Positions 56,113-64,000 of a stretch of 64,000 nt of DNA are shown in pieces. The notes under the pieces are model-generated. The model was given only the letters and a program-made list of their open reading frames with translations. It searched no databases and was not told the DNA's origin. This stretch comes from Cymbomonas tetramitiformis (taxonomy: Eukaryota > Chlorophyta > Pyramimonadophyceae > Pyramimonadales > Pyramimonadaceae). A program made the translations under genes and the position numbers. The stretch is from NCBI GenBank assembly GCA_001247695.2, contig LGRX02033384.1, positions 1-64,000 on the forward strand, given 5' to 3'. Position 1 is the stretch's first letter. Each line of letters starts with the position of its first letter.

Positions 56113-57342
56113 TCAGGGCGAAAAGACGAAAAAAGAGTTGGTGGGCATTTCTGACACCGTGAAGGTTATCATGTCGGACCAGCCGGCTTTTTCTGATAAG
56201 GAGCGGGCCACTTTCTTTGTGAACCCTAGGGTTCCCAGGCCCATACCACCAGGCGCTGAGAGACCGCTAGACATACACAAGCACAAAGATATCCCAAAAT
56301 ACATCGAAGCCTTCCCACCTTTGTGTACCATATCCACAGCTCTATCATCGCACGTGGCGATATCAACTACGAGCCAACACCCGTCCTTGTTGATGACTTG
56401 CCGTACGCTCTCCATGAGCTCGTCAGGGTGTGGAGCGTCATGAAGCACGTCAAAACAGAGCGCAAAGTCATAAGGGCCATTCGTGGCCAGAGCGTTTGGA
56501 TTACTGAATACATCGTGGATCTGTACGCGGTCCAAAAGTCCCGCGGCTGCGAGATTCACTTTGGATCGTTGCAGTGCGTGCTGGGACGTTTCGAAGCCGT
56601 GTATTTCACATTTAGGGAAGTGTTTTGCCAGTGCCACGAGCGAAGCACCAGCGCCACAACCTATTTCCGCAATACGGCAACCCGATCGGAGCTTCTCCAG
56701 CAGCTCGCCATTCCTGACTTTGGGGAGCACTTTCTGTACAAGGAAATGCTTGAAATCTTTAGTATGCTGTCGCTCAATAGCCGTTGCTACGTTTACTCCT
56801 CCATCATCGTATGTCAAACCTTCGCCTGTACTGAAACATTTTGGTAGGGCCACCACCCGATCCATAAGGAAGGGAAAACCACTCAGCATGCCGCAAGAAA
56901 AACGCGTGTTCTCCTGATCAGTCAGAACATTGTGCATCGCCTCTGATATTTCGAAAGTGGCTTCATCGCCGATATCTGCACGGCGGTCAAGAACGCCGCA
57001 GCTTGCTTGTTGATACATCCACTCTCGAACCCACCGTTCGTGGAGGTTCGCTGCAGTAGCAAGCTCAGAGGGTGTTACGCCTCTCCCGGGAGTAAGTTGT
57101 TTCAAAGGGAGGGAGCCTTCCTCCATAAGACGGAAAATATGTCGGTACAGATCGAGATTGTCACCAATGTATACCATTGCAGCGTTTATGGAGTTTACAA
57201 AATACGAGCCAATCAAATTCTGTGCAACGACTTCAGGGTGTTCCGTGTTCCCTCTTAAAGTCAACCGAGAGCACAGTCTGGAAGCAGCGAACCCCAATAA
57301 GAACGAGCTTCCGCCTACAATGAGTATTGTTGCCGTTTTCAT
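56113..57342 (-). CDS. Membrane-anchored SAM-dependent methyltransferase, 409 residues
   Basis: Intronless and complete. Residues 4-24 form a hydrophobic anchor (TATILIVGGSSFLLGFAAS), likely fixing it to a membrane or acting as an uncleaved signal. Residues about 88-122 form a winged-helix-like segment (TPSELATAANLHERWVREWM, then GVLDRR), as in Rv2258c-type methyltransferases. Motif I is AEIGCGAGAS at 225-234. An acidic E251 in HGFETS is the expected ribose contact. DFALCFDVLHDAPHPDEL at 292-309 matches motif II and the post-motif region, and DGCWLVVDI at 320-328 is the next strand. This order is typical of small-molecule class I methyltransferases; the substrate is unknown. The absence of introns, unlike its neighbours, may point to retroposition or transfer. 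The only other in-frame Met candidates lie well inside the fold, so I chose the first. Confidence 0.9.
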   Translation of the reverse strand: MKTATILIVGGSSFLLGFAASRLCSRLTLRGNTEHPEVVAQNLIGSYFVNSINAAMVYIGDNLDLYRHIFRLMEEGSLPLKQLTPGRGVTPSELATAANLHERWVREWMYQQASCGVLDRRADIGDEATFEISEAMHNVLTDQENTRFSCGMLSGFPFLMDRVVALPKCFSTGEGLTYDDGGVNVATAIERQHTKDFKHFLVQKVLPKVRNGELLEKLRSGCRIAEIGCGAGASLVALAKHFPKCEIHGFETSQHALQRSKVNLAAAGLLDRVQIHDVFSNPNALATNGPYDFALCFDVLHDAPHPDELMESVRQVINKDGCWLVVDIATCDDRAVDMVHKGGKASMYFGISLCLCMSSGLSAPGGMGLGTLGFTKKVARSLSEKAGWSDMITFTVSEMPTNSFFVFSP

Positions 57343-58260
57343 TACGTGTATCTGAATCTCGATTCGATTGAACGTCGTGTAGGAACTTGCGAGATAAATG
57401 GGATAAATGAGTAAAAAAAATGAAGTTCCGCTCGTAACTTGATCGATGAGAGTGAGATGCAGATAGGAAAAGATAATGTTGTTACAACATGTGTCACATC
57501 ATCATCATCATCACGAACAGACCGCGTGGTTCTCGTCTTCTCGAGTCGGACGGGACACGGGAGTGATCTCTACTGTAGACTAATAAGGCCTTCCACAGAT
57601 TTCGCGAAATTTTTGCGAAATTTACGGGGTACCTAAAAAAAATCAGAAAATTTTGAAGAAATATAGCCTGCAAATTTTTGTGCCCTCGAAATTGGGGGTG
57701 ATTCGAAATTTGGCAAATTTCGAATTTTGAGTGGTCATTGCATCATTATGGCCGTCTGCCCACAGGAATTCAGCCGGAATTGTCATCAACGATTACAACG
57801 AAATCTTGAGACCCATCCAAGAACCAAGATCATCCAAGATATACTGGCAATCAGCTTTGATGCTGAGGTACAATAAGAGGTTGTAGATATAATTTGAAGC
57901 GCGGGTATAATAATAAAGCTTCGTTGATGTTGACTTGCTGAGGTATAATAAGAGGTTGTAAACATAATTTGAAATGATAAAAGCTAATAAACTAGTGCCA
58001 TGTACCCTTGTTTGCTTGTGTCGTTATGTGTAAGTCGGAAATTTCTTAGCTCGAGCAATCCAGCCAACCGCGAATCTCTTAAACCGAATACGAGAATTGT
58101 GAGATATATAGCTACGACTATATATTGAGTTACGGTCAGAATGCTTTCACTTTCGGTGTTTGCAAGAGTGTCAATAAACATAAGATAGTCTCGGCGTCAT
58201 GCTGGAAACCCTAAACCTGTGACACCCGTACTGTACCGAGTACTAGTGCCGATAATAGGA
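57343..58260. other. Spacer; duplication at 57860-57975
   Basis: GCTGAGGTACAATAAGAGG followed by TTGTA-A-ATAATTTGAA occurs at about 57860 and 57938. 57990-58200 may be part of an LTR downstream of the minus-strand retroelement-like ORF. No gene supported. Confidence 0.45.
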
Positions 58261-58280
58261 AGTGACACACGGTGCGTCAC

Positions 58281-58300
58281 ATCCAGCACACCACCCTGGA
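58281..58300 (-). mobile_element. LTR-start-like motif downstream of the retroelement ORF
   Basis: On minus: CCAGGGTGGTGTGCTGGAT, followed by a GTGACGCACCGTGTGTCAC dyad. The 61219-61234 locus has the same order with GTGACACA-CGTGTGTCAC. A 3' LTR beginning here is inferred. Confidence 0.4.
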
Positions 58301-58497
58301 CTATTACGGAGGAAGAGTTAGGGTGGAGCAGGGTTGTTGCAGTTTGAAAACACACCATCTCAAGCGGTGGAAACAACTTCTAGAGGGGGGCTGTGCTCTT
58401 GGCCGGGGCGGTCCCAAATCTCTAGCTAGCTGTGCACACAGGAAGGCATCTTGGCCCAATACTGATCTAGCAAGCTACTAGCAGTTACAAAACAACT

Positions 58498-59793
58498 TTA
58501 ACCACTTTGAAAGTGATCCACAAAGCAGAGTTCACTGTAGAAGTTGTTGCTGTCAATCTCAAAGTCCAGATTGAAGAAGTCAAAAGTGTCGAAGTCCAGA
58601 GAACCAAAGTCCAGACTGAAGTTGTCGTCGGGGTCAGCGGGTCCAGAGTCCCGAATGGGGAAGTCGGTGAAGAAGTCCACTGCACAATCCCGACAGTCAG
58701 GGTACTGCCCGTACACCACCGCCCGTGGAGCAACCTCCACGCCACAAAGCGCAGAGGCGGTGACGGTGTCGAGCAAAGCCATGCTCACACACATGAACAG
58801 AGCCGGCAGTGTTGCTGCCGTGAGAAGATTGCCAATCGACGGTGTCCGGACACCACCAACCCGTGGAGCGGGTGGCGGCACGTCCACATGTAATTCCTCG
58901 CCGTCAGACTCCGAGTCAGCCACGCTAGCCGAATCATGCGTAGAAGAAATGTACGGAGGCAGGGGGGTGAAGGAATTAGCTGAAACCTGCGGCTCGGGCT
59001 CAAAGAAGCCCAATTTCACAGACATGCCGTCCATAAAGGACTGCTCGAAGGGGGGCTCGTTGTCGATGAATTGCTTCGGAACGATTAGCGCGTTCTCGTC
59101 GCTCTCGATCTCCACTTGCGGTTCAGGCTCCACGATGCTCTCGTCGATCACGGCGGGCGTGGCCGAGCCGAAATGAACCATGGGAAAATGTTGTGGGGCC
59201 GACTCAGCACCACCGGCTACCTGCTTCAGCTCACGGAGAGCCGTGCGCGCCTCGTGCACGCGAGTAGCAAGGAGAGAGGGCGGAGAAGGGATTAAACCCG
59301 CGTACTGTGCCCGAAGGCCGATGTTGTTGTCGTCGGCGAAGGTAAAAGGCTCCTCGTCGTGACGAACAACGGGTTGATCATGCTGTCCACAAAGTCGAGC
59401 GAAGGTGGCGTCGTCCTGGGCGTCGAAGGCGGTCTGGAACGCGGATACAATCTCGTCGTTCTCGTCGGCAGTCACCAAGTCGCACTCCGCGCACGCCATG
59501 TCGTCCATGGGGCAATTCGCGGTGTCGTGGAAGTGTCCAGGAGGACAACGCGCGCACTCAGGGACGAAGGCGGAGGAGGCCACGTGGAACGAGATGTTGT
59601 GGGCGGAGTTCTTCTTGTAGTGGTCCTGCCGCCAATTCCCGTCGGTCTTGAGCGGGCTTGCGGCGAAGCGGAAACTCTTCCGTCCGCCATAGCGTCCAAC
59701 ACGATTGTTCCGGCCATGAAACTTCCCATCGTCCCTCCTGTTGCGCTCATCCCGCCAACGTGAGGGCGGAAAGGAGACACCCAGTGCCGACAA
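58498..59793 (-). CDS. Retroelement gag-like protein with zinc knuckle and membrane segment
   Basis: A 431-codon frame. The N-terminal 60 residues are Arg/Lys-rich. A Cys/His cluster follows: C80, C83, H89, C94 (CARCPPGHFHDTANC, a CX2CX5HX4C variant of the gag zinc knuckle), then C101 and C104. The middle is acidic and Pro-rich. Around 328-349 lies a hydrophobic segment (LPALFMCVSMALLDTVTAS), and the tail is Asp/Phe-rich. No protease, integrase or reverse transcriptase follows. An LTR-like motif lies 200 bp downstream. It is probably the gag-derived part of a non-autonomous or degraded copia-like element; the membrane segment is unusual for gag. A similar architecture occurs at 61746-62312. 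Confidence 0.55.
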   Translation of the reverse strand: MSALGVSFPPSRWRDERNRRDDGKFHGRNNRVGRYGGRKSFRFAASPLKTDGNWRQDHYKKNSAHNISFHVASSAFVPECARCPPGHFHDTANCPMDDMACAECDLVTADENDEIVSAFQTAFDAQDDATFARLCGQHDQPVVRHDEEPFTFADDNNIGLRAQYAGLIPSPPSLLATRVHEARTALRELKQVAGGAESAPQHFPMVHFGSATPAVIDESIVEPEPQVEIESDENALIVPKQFIDNEPPFEQSFMDGMSVKLGFFEPEPQVSANSFTPLPPYISSTHDSASVADSESDGEELHVDVPPPAPRVGGVRTPSIGNLLTAATLPALFMCVSMALLDTVTASALCGVEVAPRAVVYGQYPDCRDCAVDFFTDFPIRDSGPADPDDNFSLDFGSLDFDTFDFFNLDFEIDSNNFYSELCFVDHFQSG

Positions 59794-59829
59794 CGGAGCC
59801 TATCCGAGTTTGTCGGAGCCTGAAATTAT

Positions 59830-60115
59830 ATCCTCCGCCGGAGACAAAGGCTGGGTTGGTCAAGACTCATCGGAGACGGTTTACCCCGGAGCCTAAAAAA
59901 TTTGGATCCATCGGAGCCAGAGGCTGGAATCACAAAAATCCGATCGGGACGGTTTCCTTCGGATCCTTCATTTTGAGAATCCATCGGAGCCAAAGCCTAA
60001 GATATCGAAAATCCGAACGGGACGGTCTATCTCGGATCCTAAATTTTCAGGATCTAACGGAGCCGGGTCCAAAATATTGAGAATCCCTCGGATTCGGATT
60101 CTACGTTCGGAGACC
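59830..60115. repeat. Degenerate CATCGGAGCC tandem array
   Basis: Imperfect units of about 72-78 bp carry CATCGGAGCCAAAGCCT, AATCCGA-CGGGACGGT and TCGGATCCT, just upstream of the minus-strand gag-like ORF. Confidence 0.8.
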
Positions 60116-60149
60116 GATCCCTAAAATGATTATAAAGCTATCTAGCAAA

Positions 60150-60266
60150 CACTACATGGGAAGCGTGTAGAGGGGGACCATCCTTATTAAATACAACTGT
60201 ATTCCTTAAGTACCTTCTGTATTTTGCCAGGATTTCCCAGTATTTCGGAACGCTTCCCATGTAGTG
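60150..60266. mobile_element. 117-bp foldback element with 17-bp inverted repeats
   Basis: CACTACATGGGAAGCGT (60150-60166) is exactly inverted at 60250-60266. The interior is AT-rich with no ORF. A MITE-like foldback is the simplest reading; no clear target duplication. Confidence 0.7.
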
Positions 60267-60484
60267 AGTACCTACGGTTATCTATGGCAGATCTGCATAA
60301 GCCGACACCACGATCATTACAAAAATTAGTTAAATTTAACTAAAATTTTCGCAAAAATGAAGGATATTTAACTAATTTATTTTTTTGATCCCTGCGTTTT
60401 TTAATATAACCGCCCACTTACCGCCCATGTCCGCCTTGCATTGCTCGCTCCCCAGCTCGCAAGTTAGTTATCAATTGATTGATG

Positions 60485-60700
60485 AACGGTAATCCTTGCC
60501 AGAATCAGAATATATTATATATATTAGTGTTTTGGCAATATTTCCCGTGATCGATCACAGAACGCTAATCCTTGCCAATATTGATTTATATTATATATAT
60601 TAGTGTTCTGGCAATATTTACCGTAATTTATAAGTCCATACGCTAATCCTTGCCAATATTCATTTATATTATATATATTCTCGTTCTGGCAATAAAACCC
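60485..60700. repeat. 77-bp AT-rich repeat, three copies
   Basis: TAATCCTTGCC, then ATTATATATATT, then TCTGGCAATA recur with starts at 60490, 60566 and 60644. Each copy is itself a dyad (TTGCCAGAA / TTCTGGCAA). Confidence 0.85.
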
Positions 60701-60740
60701 GTTTCCGCTTTTCTCACTTTTCTTTTCTATTATCTTATTG

Positions 60741-60977
60741 TCAATTCTGGATTTCTATCAACGTTAGCATAAAGTTTATACGTTGACCAAGCAATTTTCG
60801 TGAACTTGAGAATTTCGTTACAAACTGTCCACCTTTTACAAAATTGTATGCAAGCAATACATCATCGGGGTCATTTGCATCCTCTACTGAAAGCCCACTT
60901 AAATCATATGTAAATTTTCTGTTATTTATTTGATCGGGTGTTATTGGTGAAGCCGTTGTATTAAACGTTAAGTTCAT
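60741..60977 (-). CDS. Small AT-rich ORF, unrecognised
   Basis: 78 codons with AT-biased codon use unlike the GC-richer genes nearby. The translation looks genuine (DPDDVLLAYNFVKGGQFV, SSSRKLLGQRINFMLTLIE). The FVKGGQFVTKF segment faintly recalls the GG-FV-K strand of FtsJ-type methyltransferases, but the protein is far too short for one, so it may be a fragment. It is adjacent to the 77-bp AT-rich repeats. Confidence 0.35.
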   Translation of the reverse strand: MNLTFNTTASPITPDQINNRKFTYDLSGLSVEDANDPDDVLLAYNFVKGGQFVTKFSSSRKLLGQRINFMLTLIEIQN

Positions 60978-60999
60978 AACGTACCGGAATATCCTAGTT

Positions 61000-61745
61000 C
61001 ACTAGATATCAGAGGGTCCCGAACTGTGTGGATAAACTCTCATCAGATAAATAAACCCTAAGCTAGATATACCCGGAACGGTCTCGCAACGGTCTCGGAT
61101 ACTAGCCTACCTGTGACACAACGTGTGTCACAACACGAACCTATAGATCAGTCAGCAGTCCAGTGTTGGTCCTAGGGGTCTGTCATAGGGGCCTGCCTGT
61201 CAGGGCTGCCTATACAGATTCCAGCACACCACCCCAGCACTGTGGGTAATGACTGGCTAGGAGAGTCAGAATAATAAATCTCTAGGGCAGAAGCCAGGTT
61301 GACAAGTCCTAACTGCTAATCCAACTGCGCAATTCTGATACACAAATTGGAATCCCTCTAACCAGCACAAGAGGAAAGCATACAGGCAATGCAAGTCCTG
61401 CTAAACTACTGAAAAGCTCTGTGCCAGTAAGTCAGATTGAAGAATTCAAAGGTGTCAAAGTAAAATCATAAACCAAATTGAAGACCGTGTTGAGGTCAAA
61501 GTAGATCTCAGCACACCACCATGAAAGTGGTGTACTGCCAGAACCAGAACCAGAGCTAGCCGACAGCAGACTCGTCATCGTCAACGTCGGACGGAGGAGG
61601 GCTGTAGTCAGGAGACGGTGGAGGTCCGGGCAGCTGGGGTATACCAGGCAGATGGTGAGGGCCGGGATGGAAGAACCAACCCCCAACCCCCTGCTTCCAC
61701 CATTCCCGATCGTAGCGGTCAGGCGGCACAGCAGAGGGACCACAC
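61000..61745 (-). mobile_element. LTR-like 3' region of the second retroelement
   Basis: 61219-61234 (minus) has GGGGTGGTGTGCTGGAAT, matching the motif at 58.29 kb. Beyond it are a GTGACACA-CGTGTGTCAC dyad and a TAGGGTTT phrase. 61432-61745 carries a low-quality frame whose end (FDLNTVFNLVYDF) faintly resembles the tail of the 58498-59793 protein. The boundaries are inferred. Confidence 0.4.
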
Positions 61746-62312
61746 TCAGTCACCGAGAGCTGTAAGCACCGCGTCCAGAGTGTCAGGGCTCAGCTCCTCA
61801 ATGCCTCGGTAGACACACAGGTCCCCCACGCACAGCACAGGCTGCGGCGCAGCCTGACCCGATACCTGCACAGACTCGTCGTCATTGGCCGCCGTGAAGG
61901 CGGCAGCTCCCACTCCCATGACAGAAATCAAGAGAACGAGGGAAAGAAGGAACGGCATCCCCCATAAGCCCGCGTGGGCGGGGAAGCCCCACGGAGGCTT
62001 TCCGCAGCCGTGGCTGCGGGGAGCACCGTCATGCCAATCTCCCAGAGCACCACCAGAGTGAGGTGCTTGGGCTGCGGGCGTTGACGAATGATTTGCCGAA
62101 AGTGTCGAAGTCCGCGGCTTCACGACGAAGCTGCCGTCGGCGAGGTCCTCGTAATCGTCCGTGTCGTAACCCGTGAGATCAACCTGTCCGATGGCGGCGT
62201 GGTTCACGGTCTGAACGAACCCAGCGAACTCACCGTCCGCGTCCGCCGTGGTGGTTACCCGCGCCGATTGCAGTGGCGCGGGCTTTACATCCTTTCCCTG
62301 CGAGACAGGCAT
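61746..62312 (-). CDS. Retroelement-associated acidic protein with membrane segment
   Basis: 188 codons. Residues 1-70 are acidic and disordered (DLTGYDTDDYEDLADGSF), 90-118 are Gly/Pro/His-rich, and 119-141 form a hydrophobic segment (FLLSLVLLISVMGVGAAAF). The end is a short tail with two Cys (VLCVGDLCVYRG). Architecture and downstream LTR-like sequence parallel 58498-59793, but no zinc knuckle is present. The first ATG is weakly defined, because CTCGCAG just after it could be a splice acceptor. Confidence 0.4.
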   Translation of the reverse strand: MPVSQGKDVKPAPLQSARVTTTADADGEFAGFVQTVNHAAIGQVDLTGYDTDDYEDLADGSFVVKPRTSTLSANHSSTPAAQAPHSGGALGDWHDGAPRSHGCGKPPWGFPAHAGLWGMPFLLSLVLLISVMGVGAAAFTAANDDESVQVSGQAAPQPVLCVGDLCVYRGIEELSPDTLDAVLTALGD

Positions 62313-62513
62313 AGCATGGCGGTCACCAGATCAAACGACAAAAAGCGGTTGAAAAAGTGGAGATGGCAGTGTCAACCTAAGTGTCCACCTATGTGTCGTC
62401 CGTTGTTCTTATCTTTGCGGCTGGGTTATTTCCATCATCACTTCTCAAAAGTTACCGCCGCCACCAATACTGTTTTACTGCTCTCTTTTTTCGACCTTCT
62501 TAAAGGTAAAAAT
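62313..62513. promoter_or_regulatory. Divergent upstream region
   Basis: About 200 bp between the minus-strand ORF start (62312) and the plus-strand ORF start (62514). It ends in a pyrimidine-rich tract (TGCTCTCTTTTTTCGACC) and an A-rich start context. Promoter function is inferred from position only. Confidence 0.35.
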
Positions 62514-64000
62514 ATGGACGAATCTTCTCCTCTTGTAGTTGTTCCACGCAAGCCTAACAGTGCAGGTGCTATCTGGGATCCGCTGCGTCAGTTGCCCACG
62601 TTTGTGACGCGGTCTAAAAAAGCGAAAGTCGGAACTGCTCGCTGTGTTTTTTTGAAGTTTGAAAACAATATGTTTGTTCATTGCGAGGGAAAGTGTTCAC
62701 ACGGAGGAGTTTTTTGTTCAGTTGACCAGCACCGAATCGATACTTGCGAGAAGGTGATAGCGATAAAAGGGGCTCTAGCCTTATTTGTCAAACAGTGCGA
62801 CAAACTTCAAGATTCGGAAGAGCCAGTAGTTTATTCTTCTATCGTAGATATTCTACACAACAAAGTAGTTGTTCCGTGCTTTGCCGCTGTTAAATCAGCG
62901 GATCAAGAAGACGCGTTCGAAAACCTTGCTGACGATAGCGAACTTTTAGCTTTGCGTGAAACGTGCAGTTCTTTTTTAGACAGTAGAGAGTTAACCAGTT
63001 CTTCTTTCTTTTCTAAACAAACAGAGAATACGGCACAGCTATCTCTTACTATGGCCAGACTGACAGTTGATTCGCCTGGTTCTTCTTCTGCTGTTAAACA
63101 ACCTCGCCAGCCAAAACGCATCGCAAAACCACCACCAGCCAGTATCAGTTCCGAGCCTATTATTTTAGTACCAGAAACCCCAGTTCCTTCTGCTCAGTCC
63201 AGTCCCAGAAAAAGTGAACTTTCTGACCGGATGACCGAACTGACCACCGAAAACACTAAGCTGAAGTTTCGGAATAAAGAACTGACCAGTGAAAACTCTA
63301 ACTTAAACACCCGGATCGCGGAACTGACGGCTGAAAACGCTGAACTGAACAGTGACCTTAATGATACTGGAGAACAACTTGAGTCCGCTGAGTTTGAGGT
63401 TCGTGAACAAAAAGAAAAGGTAGAACATTTGACCGCATCCAACTTACAGTGTTGTGAACTGACTAACAAACTGAACGAGGAAATAGCTGCTTTGAAAAAA
63501 GCACCGGCCACAAAGATCCGGGTTTTGAAGTCCCCTGATAGAACTCCGGATGACAAAGACCAACGTATCACTGAGCTTGAAACTGAAGTGGAAACTTTGC
63601 AGGAAAAAATACACCCAAACGCTCATAAGTTATTTATGGAAATGGCAGAACTGAAAATAGACTTAAAAGAAGCAAGAAAACAGTTAGCAACCTCTCAGGC
63701 CTCTTATGAAGCACTCGAGACCGCCAGTGAGTTGACTGTTGACCAGTATGACGACCAGATCCGAGTCTTGAAAGAACAGTTAGAAGAAGTAACAACTGAA
63801 CAGACCCCTCGGGAAAAAACCATAGCTATGGCTAACCAAAGAAGGGTACAACTGGCAGCAGAAGCCGAAGAAAAGAAACTAAAAAAAAAACAGCAGCAGC
63901 AGAGAAAAAAGCAGCAACCGCAGCAGAAAAGAAGGGTAAAGAGAAAGCAGATCCGAAACCAGTTGAGTCAGAGGGGTTACCCAACAGTTTTTGGGACGCT
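62514..64000 (+). CDS. Coiled-coil protein, 3' end beyond window, gag-like or novel
   Basis: The ATG at 62514 (context GTAAAAATATGG) opens a frame of 495 codons without a stop to the window edge. Residues 1-100 form a compact domain with a Cys/His cluster (HCEGKCSHGGVFC, then H and C further on). Residues about 100-235 are Ser/Pro-rich. From about 235 to 450 the sequence is a long coiled coil with repeated LT-EN heptads (TELTTENTKL, AELTAENAELN). At 63881-63890 an A10 run precedes a switch: the zero frame becomes Gln/Arg-rich, whereas the -1 frame continues as Ala/Glu/Lys-rich sequence and then PVESEGLPNSFWDA. I do not recognise the family. A retroelement gag-type structural protein or a mobile-element ORF is possible. 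Codon use is more AT-rich than in the host genes. Confidence 0.65.
   Translation, partial: MDESSPLVVVPRKPNSAGAIWDPLRQLPTFVTRSKKAKVGTARCVFLKFENNMFVHCEGKCSHGGVFCSVDQHRIDTCEKVIAIKGALALFVKQCDKLQDSEEPVVYSSIVDILHNKVVVPCFAAVKSADQEDAFENLADDSELLALRETCSSFLDSRELTSSSFFSKQTENTAQLSLTMARLTVDSPGSSSAVKQPRQPKRIAKPPPASISSEPIILVPETPVPSAQSSPRKSELSDRMTELTTENTKLKFRNKELTSENSNLNTRIAELTAENAELNSDLNDTGEQLESAEFEVREQKEKVEHLTASNLQCCELTNKLNEEIAALKKAPATKIRVLKSPDRTPDDKDQRITELETEVETLQEKIHPNAHKLFMEMAELKIDLKEARKQLATSQASYEALETASELTVDQYDDQIRVLKEQLEEVTTEQTPREKTIAMANQRRVQLAAEAEEKKLKKKQQQQRKKQQPQQKRRVKRKQIRNQLSQRGYPTVFGT

Noticed and set aside
1..64000. tRNA, rRNA, CRISPR and bacterial operon signals
   Set aside because: I looked for them and saw none; repeats here have no CRISPR-like spacer structure and genes are spliced.

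Overview
This is a eukaryotic nuclear window. Genes are split by GT-AG introns, flanking DNA is full of minisatellites and mobile-element debris, and TTTAGGG-type telomere-like repeats occur (4101-4122, in the CCCTAAA sense). Those repeats, the protein families and the repeat style point to a green-lineage alga. A large repeat-rich prasinophyte such as Cymbomonas is my best guess, but I could not test it. There are no rRNA or tRNA genes, CRISPR arrays or bacterial-type operons that I can support.

Layout. 0-11 kb is gene-poor and made of minisatellites, LTR-like debris and a terminal-inverted-repeat element (6345-7183) carrying a 42-bp array. At 11080-13509 (minus) a six-exon gene encodes a small SAM-dependent-methyltransferase-like protein. 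At 14382-24755 (plus) a 20-exon gene encodes an 830-residue protein with a disordered head and about 20 ankyrin repeats; many introns cut the ankyrin motif at the same place. At 25934-29726 (plus) a six-exon gene of unknown function has a basic helical exon and an Asp-rich exon. At 30486-50561 (minus) one gene spans 20 kb: a secreted FAD-dependent oxidoreductase (PF12831-like) in at least five exons, with a 12-kb second intron and a fourth intron of about 4.4 kb, both packed with mobile elements. 50.6-56.1 kb is repeats and coding-like scraps. At 56113-57342 (minus) an intronless gene encodes a 409-residue membrane-anchored SAM methyltransferase. 57.9-62.3 kb holds two related minus-strand retroelement-like ORFs with LTR-like ends, plus an AT-rich island. 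From 62514 (plus) a new ORF of at least 495 codons (Cys-rich head, long coiled coil) runs off the window, with an A10 run where a -1 frameshift looks likely.

The exon models were built by hand. For the methyltransferase, the ankyrin gene and the unknown gene, every chosen splice junction is GT-AG and in phase. For the oxidoreductase all but the last junction are resolved. I see no evidence that these genes form a pathway; they look like independent loci in a repeat-rich region. The most interesting repeat result is a family that shares one fixed end, is truncated at the other and is flanked by 14-22-bp duplications, which is how a retroposon behaves. Next are a duplicated hairpin with compensatory base changes (52530-52739) and two inverted-repeat elements carrying similar GC-rich cores.
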